Both the position numbers and the translations under genes were made by a program. From JBFIHF01 sp964411125 (GTDB taxonomy: Bacteria; Myxococcota_A; Bradymonadia; Bradymonadales; Bradymonadaceae), in NCBI GenBank assembly GCA_964411125.1, contig CAYPJU010000019.1, forward strand, positions 1 to 64,000: DNA of 64,000 nucleotides. The letters are read 5' to 3'. Within the stretch, counting starts at the first letter, position 1. Every line of letters begins with the position of its first letter. The notes beneath the pieces were generated by a model that searched no databases, was not told the DNA's origin, and saw only the letters and a list, made by a program, of their open reading frames with translations. This document shows, one piece after another, positions 7,156 to 14,367 of the stretch.

Positions 7156-8145
7156 ATGAACACGAAACTTCTGATCGACGCGGTCGTCCGCCAGACCACG
7201 ATCCTGATCGCCGAGCTCGCGACGTCGGCCGGTCTCCGCGCGCCGCTCGCTCATCTGGCGAACTCCGTCTTCCTCGAGCTCGCCACCGAGCTCGAAGCGC
7301 AAGGTATCAGCCGGAAGGTCGCCGCCGACATGTTCGGGATGGCGCTGCGGTCCTACCAGGCCAAGGTTCAGCGGCTCACGGCAGCGAAGGACGACGAGCA
7401 CGAGTCGTTGTGGGAAGCGGTCCTCGAGCACATCCGCGATGAGCAGATCGTCGGCCGCAGCGACCTGATGCTCGAGTTTCACTACGAGGACGAGCGCGTG
7501 CTTCGCGGCATCCTTCGCGATCTCGTCGAATCGGGGCTCGTCTTCCAGGCGGGGACGGGCGACGGGACCTCGTACCGCTTTGCCACCGACGAAGACCACG
7601 CGCTCTTGTCGCGCTCGGCGTCGACGCGGTCGGCATCGGCCGTCGTCTGGATCAACGTCTACCTGCACGGGCCGGCGACGGCGGCTGACGTCGCCGCGCA
7701 AACGGGCCTCGAGCCGAACGTCGTCGCCGCGGCGCTCGAAGGCCTCGTCGCCGACGGCCGGGTGGCGAGCGATGCTGGACATTACTCGTCGGAGGTCTGC
7801 GTACTCCCGATGGACGATCCGGCAGGGTGGGAGGCGAGCGTCTTCGATCATTTCAACGCGGTCGTGATGTCGCTGGTGGTGAAGTTGCGCAACCTGAGGC
7901 TGCGCGCGCTTCCAGGGGACGTGCTCGGAGGCAGCACCTATTCGTTCGAGGTGTGGGACGGGCATCCCCACGAAGACGAAGTGCTCGGTCTGCTGCGCAA
8001 CACTCGCGCGGCGATGTCGGAGCTTCGCGAGCGCGTCGACACCTACAACGCTCGGATCGACGTGCCGCCCAACGCCTCACGTGTCACCTTTTACTTTGGA
8101 CAGTCCGTCGTCCGCGCCGACGACGAGCTGGGAGAGAACGCATGA
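7156..8145 (+). CDS. Conserved-type protein of unknown function with winged-helix-like segments
   Basis: A 329-residue soluble protein starting MNTKLLIDAVVRQTT. An N-terminal helical part (AELATSAGLRAPLAHLANSVFLELATELEAQGISRKVAADMFGMALRSYQAKVQR) resembles a helix-turn-helix arrangement. Two central segments, about 110-160 and 185-235, look like winged helices (GILRDLVESGLVFQ; DVAAQTGLEPNVVAAALEGLVADGRV). The C-terminus ends SRVTFYFGQSVVR. I do not recognise a named family. It overlaps the next gene by ATGA and so is probably translated with it. A role as a DNA-binding regulator is only inferred from fold-like patterns. Confidence 0.75.
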   Translation: MNTKLLIDAVVRQTTILIAELATSAGLRAPLAHLANSVFLELATELEAQGISRKVAADMFGMALRSYQAKVQRLTAAKDDEHESLWEAVLEHIRDEQIVGRSDLMLEFHYEDERVLRGILRDLVESGLVFQAGTGDGTSYRFATDEDHALLSRSASTRSASAVVWINVYLHGPATAADVAAQTGLEPNVVAAALEGLVADGRVASDAGHYSSEVCVLPMDDPAGWEASVFDHFNAVVMSLVVKLRNLRLRALPGDVLGGSTYSFEVWDGHPHEDEVLGLLRNTRAAMSELRERVDTYNARIDVPPNASRVTFYFGQSVVRADDELGENA

Positions 8146-9347
8146 AACGCTTGCTCGGATTGTTCATCTTCGCAGCTGCTTGTACCCCGTCGTCGGAACC
8201 GACCTCGGGGAGCGAGACGCACTGGCTCTCATGCACGGTGGCGAGCGACTGTCCCGGCAGCCAGCTCTGCGTGTTGGGGCGCTGCGTCTCCGAGGGCGAC
8301 CCCGACGGGGCGGACTTCGGCTACCCGCCGCTCGACGCGAGCGGTTCGGTCGATTTCGGGCTCCCGCCGCTCGACGCCGACGGTCGTCCCGACACCGACG
8401 ACCGCGCCGACTTCGGGCTCCCTCCCCTCGACGCGACGACGTCCGACACGGGCCCTGGGGAGCCGTGCGACGCGGGCCCCGACCCCGTCGACACCGACTG
8501 GGACGCGATCCCCGATGCGTGCGACAACTGCCCAACGGTCGCCAACTGCGACCAGGCGGACGCCGACGGCGACGGTACCGGCGACGCTTGCGAAGGTTTG
8601 CCGGTCGACTCGGACGGTGACGGCGTCCTCTACGACAACTGCCCCGAAGTCCCGAACGCCGACCAGGCCGACGACGACGGCGATGCGATCGGCGATGCGT
8701 GCGACAACTGCCCCGACGTAGCGAACTTCGACCAGGAGCTCGCGACTGGCGGCGGCCCAGGCGGTGAGGCGTGCCGCGTCGACGAGTGCAGCACCGCCCC
8801 CGTGAACTGCGAGACCTGCGCACCTGAGGCGTGCAACGGAATCGACGACGACTGCGATGGTGAGATCGACGAGGGCTGTCCCGGCGCCGCCTGTATCCCC
8901 ACAGCAGAAGCCTGCGACGGCTGGGACAACGACTGCGACGGTCAGATCGACGAGGGCTGCTGCGACCGCATCGAAGCATGGGGCCCCGAAGTCCAGGGCT
9001 ACTTCCTCCCGATCGGCTCGATTCGATACGCCGTCCAGACCATCGACCCCCAGCGAAACATCTGCGTCGCTCTCGTCTTCTTTCCGCCGGGACCGGTCGA
9101 CGACAGCCTCGTCTGCCCCACCGCCGACGACGCCTCCAACGGCGGCGTCTACGCCATCGTCGCCCCCGGCGCCGACGACTGCTGGGATTACGGCCCTGGC
9201 GCCGTCGTCCACGCGATCGAAGGTTGCGTCGACTTCCAAAACGTCTACGAAACGCCCGAACAGGTCGCCAGCGTCCGCGAGCTCACCTTCAGCATCTCCA
9301 GCGACCACTTCACCGGCGTCGTCTTCATGGACAACATCACTTTCTAA
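8142..9347 (+). CDS. Lipoprotein with thrombospondin type 3 and MopE-type metal-binding motifs
   Basis: A 401-residue protein starting MKRLLGLFIFAAAC, a lipobox-like signal. Tandem DFG(Y/L)PPLD repeats follow, then calcium-binding thrombospondin type 3 repeats (DACDNCPTVANCDQADADGD, DSDGDGVLYDNCPEVPN, DACDNCPDVAN). Two copies of a MopE/putative metal-binding motif come next (EACNGIDDDCDGEIDEGC and EACDGWDNDCDGQIDEGC). The C-terminal 130 residues form a globular domain of unknown type. Such proteins are surface or matrix components binding divalent metal. The ATG overlaps the stop of the preceding gene by 4 bases. Confidence 0.88.
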   Translation: MKRLLGLFIFAAACTPSSEPTSGSETHWLSCTVASDCPGSQLCVLGRCVSEGDPDGADFGYPPLDASGSVDFGLPPLDADGRPDTDDRADFGLPPLDATTSDTGPGEPCDAGPDPVDTDWDAIPDACDNCPTVANCDQADADGDGTGDACEGLPVDSDGDGVLYDNCPEVPNADQADDDGDAIGDACDNCPDVANFDQELATGGGPGGEACRVDECSTAPVNCETCAPEACNGIDDDCDGEIDEGCPGAACIPTAEACDGWDNDCDGQIDEGCCDRIEAWGPEVQGYFLPIGSIRYAVQTIDPQRNICVALVFFPPGPVDDSLVCPTADDASNGGVYAIVAPGADDCWDYGPGAVVHAIEGCVDFQNVYETPEQVASVRELTFSISSDHFTGVVFMDNITF

Positions 9348-9353
9348 CACTTC

Positions 9354-9423
9354 GCCGGCGTCAGCCGGCGTGCGCGCGCAGCGCGCCGGTCACCGCACCC
9401 GCGAGGGTGCGGCGTCACGCACC
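9354..9423 (+). repeat. Three-hairpin repeat, family B, copy 2
   Basis: Same order of stem-loops as the copy at 7007-7074: GCCGGC-GTCA-GCCGGC (9354-9369), GCGCGC-GCA-GCGCGC (9372-9386) and GCACCC-GCGA-GGGTGC (9395-9410). It begins 7 bases after the stop of the lipoprotein gene and may act as a transcript-end hairpin cluster. The following 100 bases up to glyQ include short GAGAGCGCA/CAGAGCGCA iterations. Confidence 0.85.
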
Positions 9424-9535
9424 TCCCTCACCTCCGGCAAACGGAGAGCGCATAGCGCAGAGCGCAGAGCGCACCGCGCCTTCCCAAGCGCCCCCGTCGG
9501 CAGTATGTTCGCCGCGACCTACAGGAGTCGCCGCG

Positions 9536-10456
9536 ATGAGTGCAGTCGAGACTTTCCAGGACGTATTTCTCACCCTGCAGCGCTTCTGGGCCGAACGCGG
9601 TTGCGTCATTCAGCAACCGTGGGACGTCGAGAAGGGCGCCGGAACCTACAACGCCGCCACCTACTTGCGGGCCCTCGGCCCCGAGCCTTGGAACGTCGCG
9701 TACGTCGAGCCGTGCCGCCGCCCGACCGACGGGCGCTACGGCGAGAATCCGAACCGGCTGGGGGCGTACTACCAGTTCCAGGTCATCATGAAGCCGAGCC
9801 CCGACAACATCCTCGAGATGTACTGGGACAGCCTCAAGGCGCTCGGCATCGACCCGCTCGAGCACGACCTGCGGCTCGTCGAGGACGACTGGGAGCAGCC
9901 GACGTTGGGCGCCTGGGGACTCGGGTGGGAGGTCTGGATCGACGGGATGGAGGCGACGCAGTTCACGTACTTCCAGCAGGTCGGCGGCATCGAGCTCGAT
10001 CCCGTCTGCGCCGAGATCACCTACGGGTTGGAGCGTATCGCGACCTACCTGCAGAACGTCGACAGCGTTTTCGACCTGAAGTGGACCGAAGACGTCACGT
10101 ACCGCCAGATTCGGCACCAGGAAGAGGTCGAGTTTTCGACCTTCAACTTCGAGGAGGCGGACGCCGAGCAACACTTCGAATGGTTCGAAGAGTACGCCGA
10201 CGCCGCGACCCAGCTCATGGAGAAGAACCTGGTGCTCCCCGCGTACGACTTCATCATGAAGGCGTCGCACACCTTCAATGTGCTCGACGCGCGGAACGCC
10301 ATCAGCGTCACCGAGCGCCAGAAATACATCGGCCGCATTCGAAAGCTGTCGCGAGGCATCGCCCGCGCGCACCTCGACAAGCGACGCGACCTCGGCTTCC
10401 CGATGCTGCCCGAGGAACAGCGCGAACGATACGCCCACTACTTCGAGGAGGCCTGA
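9536..10456 (+). CDS. glyQ: Glycyl-tRNA synthetase alpha subunit
   Basis: A 306-residue protein of the usual GlyQ length. TFQDVFLTLQRFWAERGCVI, QQPWDVEKGAGTYNAATYLR, YVEPCRRPTDGRYGENPNRL and YYQFQVIMKPSPDNI are diagnostic of the bacterial alpha subunit, which forms the class II active site for glycine and ATP. The ATG at 9536 is preceded by AGGAG (9523-9527). It is followed after two bases by glyS, giving the standard alpha-beta operon for the heterotetrameric enzyme used in protein synthesis. Confidence 0.97.
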   Translation: MSAVETFQDVFLTLQRFWAERGCVIQQPWDVEKGAGTYNAATYLRALGPEPWNVAYVEPCRRPTDGRYGENPNRLGAYYQFQVIMKPSPDNILEMYWDSLKALGIDPLEHDLRLVEDDWEQPTLGAWGLGWEVWIDGMEATQFTYFQQVGGIELDPVCAEITYGLERIATYLQNVDSVFDLKWTEDVTYRQIRHQEEVEFSTFNFEEADAEQHFEWFEEYADAATQLMEKNLVLPAYDFIMKASHTFNVLDARNAISVTERQKYIGRIRKLSRGIARAHLDKRRDLGFPMLPEEQRERYAHYFEEA

Positions 10457-10458
10457 TC

Positions 10459-12561
10459 ATGGAGCTCCTGTTCGAAATCGGATGTGAAGACCTCCCCGCT
10501 CGTTTCGTCGCGCCGCTGCTGCGGCAGCTCGAGGCGAACTTCCGCGCCCGGTGCGACGACGAGCGCATCGAGCCCGGCGACGTGACGGTCCTCGGAACCC
10601 CGCGGCGCCTGGCGCTCATCGCGCGCGAGATGTCGCCGAAGCAAGCCGACCTCTCCGAAGAGCGCACCGGGCCGCCCGTCAAAGCGGCGTTCCGCGACGG
10701 CGCTCCGACCAAGGCCGCCGAAGGGTTCGCGCGAGGGCAGGGCGTCGCCGTCGAAGACCTCTACACCGTCGAAACGGAGCGCGGTGAGTACGTCGCCGCC
10801 AAGGTGTTCGAGGAGGGACGACCGACCGCCGAGCTCTTGCCCGAGATGCTGACCGCGGTCATCAACGGATTCAGCTTCCCCAAATCGATGCGGTGGGGCG
10901 CCAACCGCGAGCAGTTTGGCCGCCCCGTCCGCTGGATCGTCGCGCTCGCTGGCGGCCAGTTGGTCGACGTCGAGTACGCCGGTGTGAAGTCCGGCAACGT
11001 CACGCTCGGCCACCGCTTCGCGCCCGCCGAAGGATACGCGACGGCGCCGAGCCGCATGGAGGTGAGCGGACCCGCGACCTGGCTCGCCGCGATGGAATCC
11101 GCGGGCGTCGTCGTCGACCCCGCCGAACGTCGCCGCCAGATCGTCGAGCTCGTCACTGCCACCGCGCAAGAAGGGGGCGGTCGCCCCGTCGACGACCCAG
11201 GGCTGGTCGACGAAGTCACGAACCTGGTCGAGCAGCCGCACGCCGTGCTCGTCGAGTACGACGAAGCGTACCTGGAGCTACCCGACGAAGTGCTCATCAG
11301 CTCGATGCGCGCACACCAGCGCTACTTCGGGGTCCTGGACGACGACGGCTCGCTCCGCAACTGCTGCGTCGTCGTCTACAACACGCCCGTTCGCGACCCG
11401 AAGGTCGTCGCCGCCGGCAACCTGCGCGTCCTCAAGGCGCGGTTGGACGACGCGAAGTTCTTCTGGAACAACGACCTCGCGAAGCCGCTCGACGAGTACC
11501 GTACCAACCTCGAGACCGTGCTGTGGCTCAACGAGCTCGGCTCGATGCGGGCCAAGTCCGACCGGATCGGCGCGCTCGCCGCGAAGATCGCAGGCGCCGT
11601 CGACCTCGACGAGGCGTCGCAGAAGACCGCACACAGGGCCGGTGAACTCGCAAAGGCGGACCTCGTCACCAGCGTCGTCTACGAGTTTCCCGACCTGCAG
11701 GGGACAATGGGGCGCGAATACGCGCTGAAGTCCGGCGAGACGGCCGAGGTCGCGCAGGCGATCGGCGAGCAGTACCTGCCGCGCGGCGCCGACGAAGAGC
11801 TCCCCGAGAGCGACGCCGGCGCCTGCGTCGCACTCGCCGAGAAGCTCGACTCGCTGGTAGGGACCTTCCTGCTGGGCCTGGTGCCGACCAGCACGGCGGA
11901 CCCCTACGGGTTGCGCCGCGCCGCGATCGGCACCATCCGCGTCCTGCAGGACCGTGGCTGGACGATCTCGCTCGACGAGCTCGTGCGGCTCGCCGCCGAG
12001 GTGTACGCCGACAGCGGGATCGAACACGAGTGGACCGACGCGAAGCATGCGCAGCTCCTCGACTTCTTCCGCGGCCGCCTCGAAAGCCAGCTCGCCGCCG
12101 ATTTCCCGACCGACGTCGTGCGTGCCGTGCTCGCTGTCGGCCTCGACGACGTCACGAGCGTCACCGACCGCGTCGCCGCGCTCTCCGAGCTCCGCAGCGA
12201 GCCGGTCTTCGAACCGCTCGCCGCGGGCTTCAAACGCGTCGTGAACATCCTCCGCAAGCAGGCGAGCGAGTATGCCGATGGCGAGCTGGTCGTGGACGAA
12301 GGGAAGCTCGAGGACGACGCGGAGCGCGAGCTCTACAGCGCCGCGAACGCCGCCCGCACCAGCCTCGACGCCTCGATGGAAGGCCGCGACTGGCGGTCTG
12401 CGGTCCGCGCCCTCGCCGGGCTCCGCGAGCCGGTCGACACCTTCTTCGACACCGTGATGGTGATGACGGACGACGCCGAGGTTCGAAAGAACCGCATCGC
12501 GCTGCTCTACGCGCTCGAGGGACAATTCATGCGTGTCGCGGACCTCAGCATCGTTGGGTGA
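10459..12561 (+). CDS. glyS: Glycyl-tRNA synthetase beta subunit
   Basis: A 700-residue protein beginning MELLFEIGCEDLPARFVAPL, a typical GlyS N-terminus with the E-(I/L)-G-x-EDLP signature. Further family motifs are SFPKSMRWG, FGRPVRWIVAL, HQRYFGVLDDDG, RLDDAKFFWNNDL and KADLVTSVVYEFPDLQG. The C-terminal helical and anticodon-binding region ends at VADLSIVG. It binds tRNA-Gly and completes the alpha2-beta2 enzyme with GlyQ. The ATG is two bases after the glyQ stop. A hairpin repeat array follows the gene. Confidence 0.97.
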   Translation: MELLFEIGCEDLPARFVAPLLRQLEANFRARCDDERIEPGDVTVLGTPRRLALIAREMSPKQADLSEERTGPPVKAAFRDGAPTKAAEGFARGQGVAVEDLYTVETERGEYVAAKVFEEGRPTAELLPEMLTAVINGFSFPKSMRWGANREQFGRPVRWIVALAGGQLVDVEYAGVKSGNVTLGHRFAPAEGYATAPSRMEVSGPATWLAAMESAGVVVDPAERRRQIVELVTATAQEGGGRPVDDPGLVDEVTNLVEQPHAVLVEYDEAYLELPDEVLISSMRAHQRYFGVLDDDGSLRNCCVVVYNTPVRDPKVVAAGNLRVLKARLDDAKFFWNNDLAKPLDEYRTNLETVLWLNELGSMRAKSDRIGALAAKIAGAVDLDEASQKTAHRAGELAKADLVTSVVYEFPDLQGTMGREYALKSGETAEVAQAIGEQYLPRGADEELPESDAGACVALAEKLDSLVGTFLLGLVPTSTADPYGLRRAAIGTIRVLQDRGWTISLDELVRLAAEVYADSGIEHEWTDAKHAQLLDFFRGRLESQLAADFPTDVVRAVLAVGLDDVTSVTDRVAALSELRSEPVFEPLAAGFKRVVNILRKQASEYADGELVVDEGKLEDDAERELYSAANAARTSLDASMEGRDWRSAVRALAGLREPVDTFFDTVMVMTDDAEVRKNRIALLYALEGQFMRVADLSIVG

Positions 12562-12584
12562 TTCTACCGGGACGCGCCGTCCCC

Positions 12585-13400
12585 CCCGCGCTTACGCGCG
12601 GGGCTACACGCCGCTGCGCGGCGACGCCGGCTCACGCCGGCAGGAGGCGGGCCGCGTGCGGGGTGGGTCGCCGCGTCGTGCGATTCAAGGCGGGGTCGGC
12701 GGTCGTTGGCGCGTCGCGCACCTCGCATTCCATGCCGGCGTCAGTCGGCGTCGCCGCGCAGCGGCGCGTAGTCCCGCGCGTAAGCGCGGGGTAGTTCGCG
12801 CGCCATGCCCCTGGCACAATTCCATCCCGGCGTGAGCCGGCGTCGCCGCGAAGCGGCGTGTAGCCCCGCGCGTAAGCGCGGGGTAGTTCGCGCGCCATGC
12901 CCCCGGCACACTTCCATGCCGGCGTGAGCCGGCGTCGCCGCGAAGCGGCGTGTAGCCCCGCGCGTAAGCGCGGNNNNNNNNNNNNNNNNNNNNNNNNNNN
13001 NNNNNNNNNNNNNNNNNNNNNNNNNNNNNNNNNNNNNNNNNNNNNNNNNNNNNNNNNNNNNNNNNNNNNNNNNCCGGCGTGAGCCGGCGTCGCCGCGAAG
13101 CGGCGTGTAGCCCCGCGCGTAAGCGCGGGGTAGTTCGCGCGCCATGCCCCCGGCAATTCCATGCCGGTCTCAGTCGGCGTGTAGCCCCGCGCGTAAGCGC
13201 GCGTAAGCGCGGGGTAGTTCGCGCGCCATGCCCCTGGCACAATTCCATCCCGGCGTGAGCCGGCGTCGCCGCGAAGCGGCGCTTAGCCCCGCGCGTAAGC
13301 GCGCGTAAGCGCGGGGTAGTTCGCGCGCCATGCCCCCGGCACAATTCCATCCCGGCGTCGCCGCGAAGCAGCGTGTAGCCCGCGCGTAAGCGCGGGGGCC
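12585..13400 (+). repeat. Array of about 92-bp three-hairpin repeats (family A)
   Basis: The unit is three stem-loops in a row: CCGGC-GTGA-GCCGG, CGCCGC-GAA-GCGGCG and CCCCGCGC-GTAA-GCGCGGGG, followed by GTAGTTCGCGCGCCATGCCC and GGCACAATTCCATC. Unit starts at 12827 and 12919 give a 92-base period; further units begin at 13074 and 13250, with degenerate or shortened ones near 12735, 13163 and 13352. A unit in the opposite orientation (12585-12640) stands at the left edge. Two loops are GNRA tetraloops. No coding potential is seen; the array fills most of the gap between glyS and the next gene. Confidence 0.9.
12974..13073. other. Assembly gap (100 N)
   Basis: Exactly 100 undetermined bases lie inside the hairpin repeat array. 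The round number indicates a scaffolding placeholder, so the number of repeat units here is unknown. Confidence 0.99.
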
Positions 13401-13528
13401 TCGAGCATGTTGCGGCAGGGACGACGTCCACCTAGGCTGGTGAAGCGCGACTCGAAGTCGCACGACGCGGGGCGGCTGGAAGCCACAGCAGTCACCGAAG
13501 CAAGGGGACCATGGTCACATCTCATCGA

Positions 13529-13865
13529 ATGAAACTGTGCGCGCTCGCACTGTCGTTGGCTGCTGCCTGCGGTTCCGAGCCGGAATCCGACGCACGCTGC
13601 CAACGAACTGGCCTTTCGAGCGCGGATGCGCAATTGCCAGACCTGCTCGTGGGTCGATGGGACGTGTCGTGGTTCTCGATCGACCACGGCACGAGGTCCG
13701 CGTGGGAGGTCTCGGCCGACGGAACGTTCGTCCAGACAGAGGAATGCACGCTCGGCGAGACCCCGACCCCATCGGAACCGGCGCATCGTAGAGGACGAAG
13801 CAGGTGAGCCGAGAGTCGAGATTCGGTGGGACGCCAGCGGCTCTGTCAGTTGGTTTCGCACCTGA
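13529..13865 (+). pseudogene. Frameshifted small lipoprotein gene
   Basis: The reading from ATG 13529 (or 13511) begins MKLCALALSLAAACGSEPES, a clear lipobox signal, and continues through GRWDVSWFSIDHGTRSAWEV to about 13768. From there the plausible protein sequence continues one base later (VEDEAGEPRVEIRWDASGSV, SWFRT, stop at 13865), while the original frame becomes Arg-rich and stops at 13807. The shift lies at the run CCCC near 13767-13770. Repaired, the protein would be about 110 residues. Either the gene is broken or one C has been miscalled near this repeat-rich region. Function unknown. Confidence 0.6.
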
Positions 13866-13944
13866 CGAGCGCCGCTCCATCGGGTTGGTCAGGGGCGTGC
13901 CGTCGCAGTATCGTCGGGGCTCAACCCAGACATGGAGAGCGAGC

Positions 13945-14364
13945 ATGCACCCATTGGCAGACCCTGAGCGTTCGGTCCTCGTATCCTGGCATGGCGAGCG
14001 GGTCGTCGGCTTGAGCCGTGACGACGGCTCGGTGCAGTGGCGCGTCGATCTGGAGACGGGGCGGAGAGGATCCATGATCGTCGCCGGTGGCAGGGTGTTC
14101 ATCCTGCAGGGCAACGCGCTCACATGCCTGGGGTATACGACCGGCAAGTACTATGGTCGGGTCGAGCTGCCGTTTCGGCCCGCCACCCTTCAGGCTCGGA
14201 TGGTGTGGGACGCGGGACGTCTCTACATCGAAGAGAGCGGCACGATCACCTGCGTGTCGACGGACGGGAAGGTGCTCTGGACGCAGGAGGAGTTCGCCAG
14301 CGCCGGGCGAGTTTCGTGGCTCGGATTTCCCGGCAACGTAGCGATTCCAGACTTCACCCACTGA
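13945..14364 (+). CDS. Short PQQ-like beta-propeller repeat protein
   Basis: A 139-residue reading starting MHPLADPERSVLV with GGAGAG at 13934-13939. It contains propeller-like strands: ERVVGLSRDDGSVQWRVDLE, GGRVFILQGNALTCL, GRLYIEESGTITCVSTDGKV and LWTQEE are close to the PQQ/WD40-like repeat pattern. The protein has no signal peptide and only two to three blades, far fewer than a closed propeller, so it may be a fragment of a larger, decayed gene together with the frameshifted lipoprotein upstream. Function unknown. Confidence 0.6.
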   Translation: MHPLADPERSVLVSWHGERVVGLSRDDGSVQWRVDLETGRRGSMIVAGGRVFILQGNALTCLGYTTGKYYGRVELPFRPATLQARMVWDAGRLYIEESGTITCVSTDGKVLWTQEEFASAGRVSWLGFPGNVAIPDFTH

Positions 14365-14367
14365 CGT

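Noticed and set aside
8857..10458. 5' extension of the glyS reading frame
   Set aside because: The frame stays open through glyQ, but GlyS similarity starts at MELLFEIGCEDLPA at 10459, two bases after the glyQ stop.
12585..13400. CRISPR-like array
   Set aside because: The unit repeats in full, including the would-be spacer, is 92 bases long, contains several hairpins and has no cas genes nearby. It is a hairpin repeat array.
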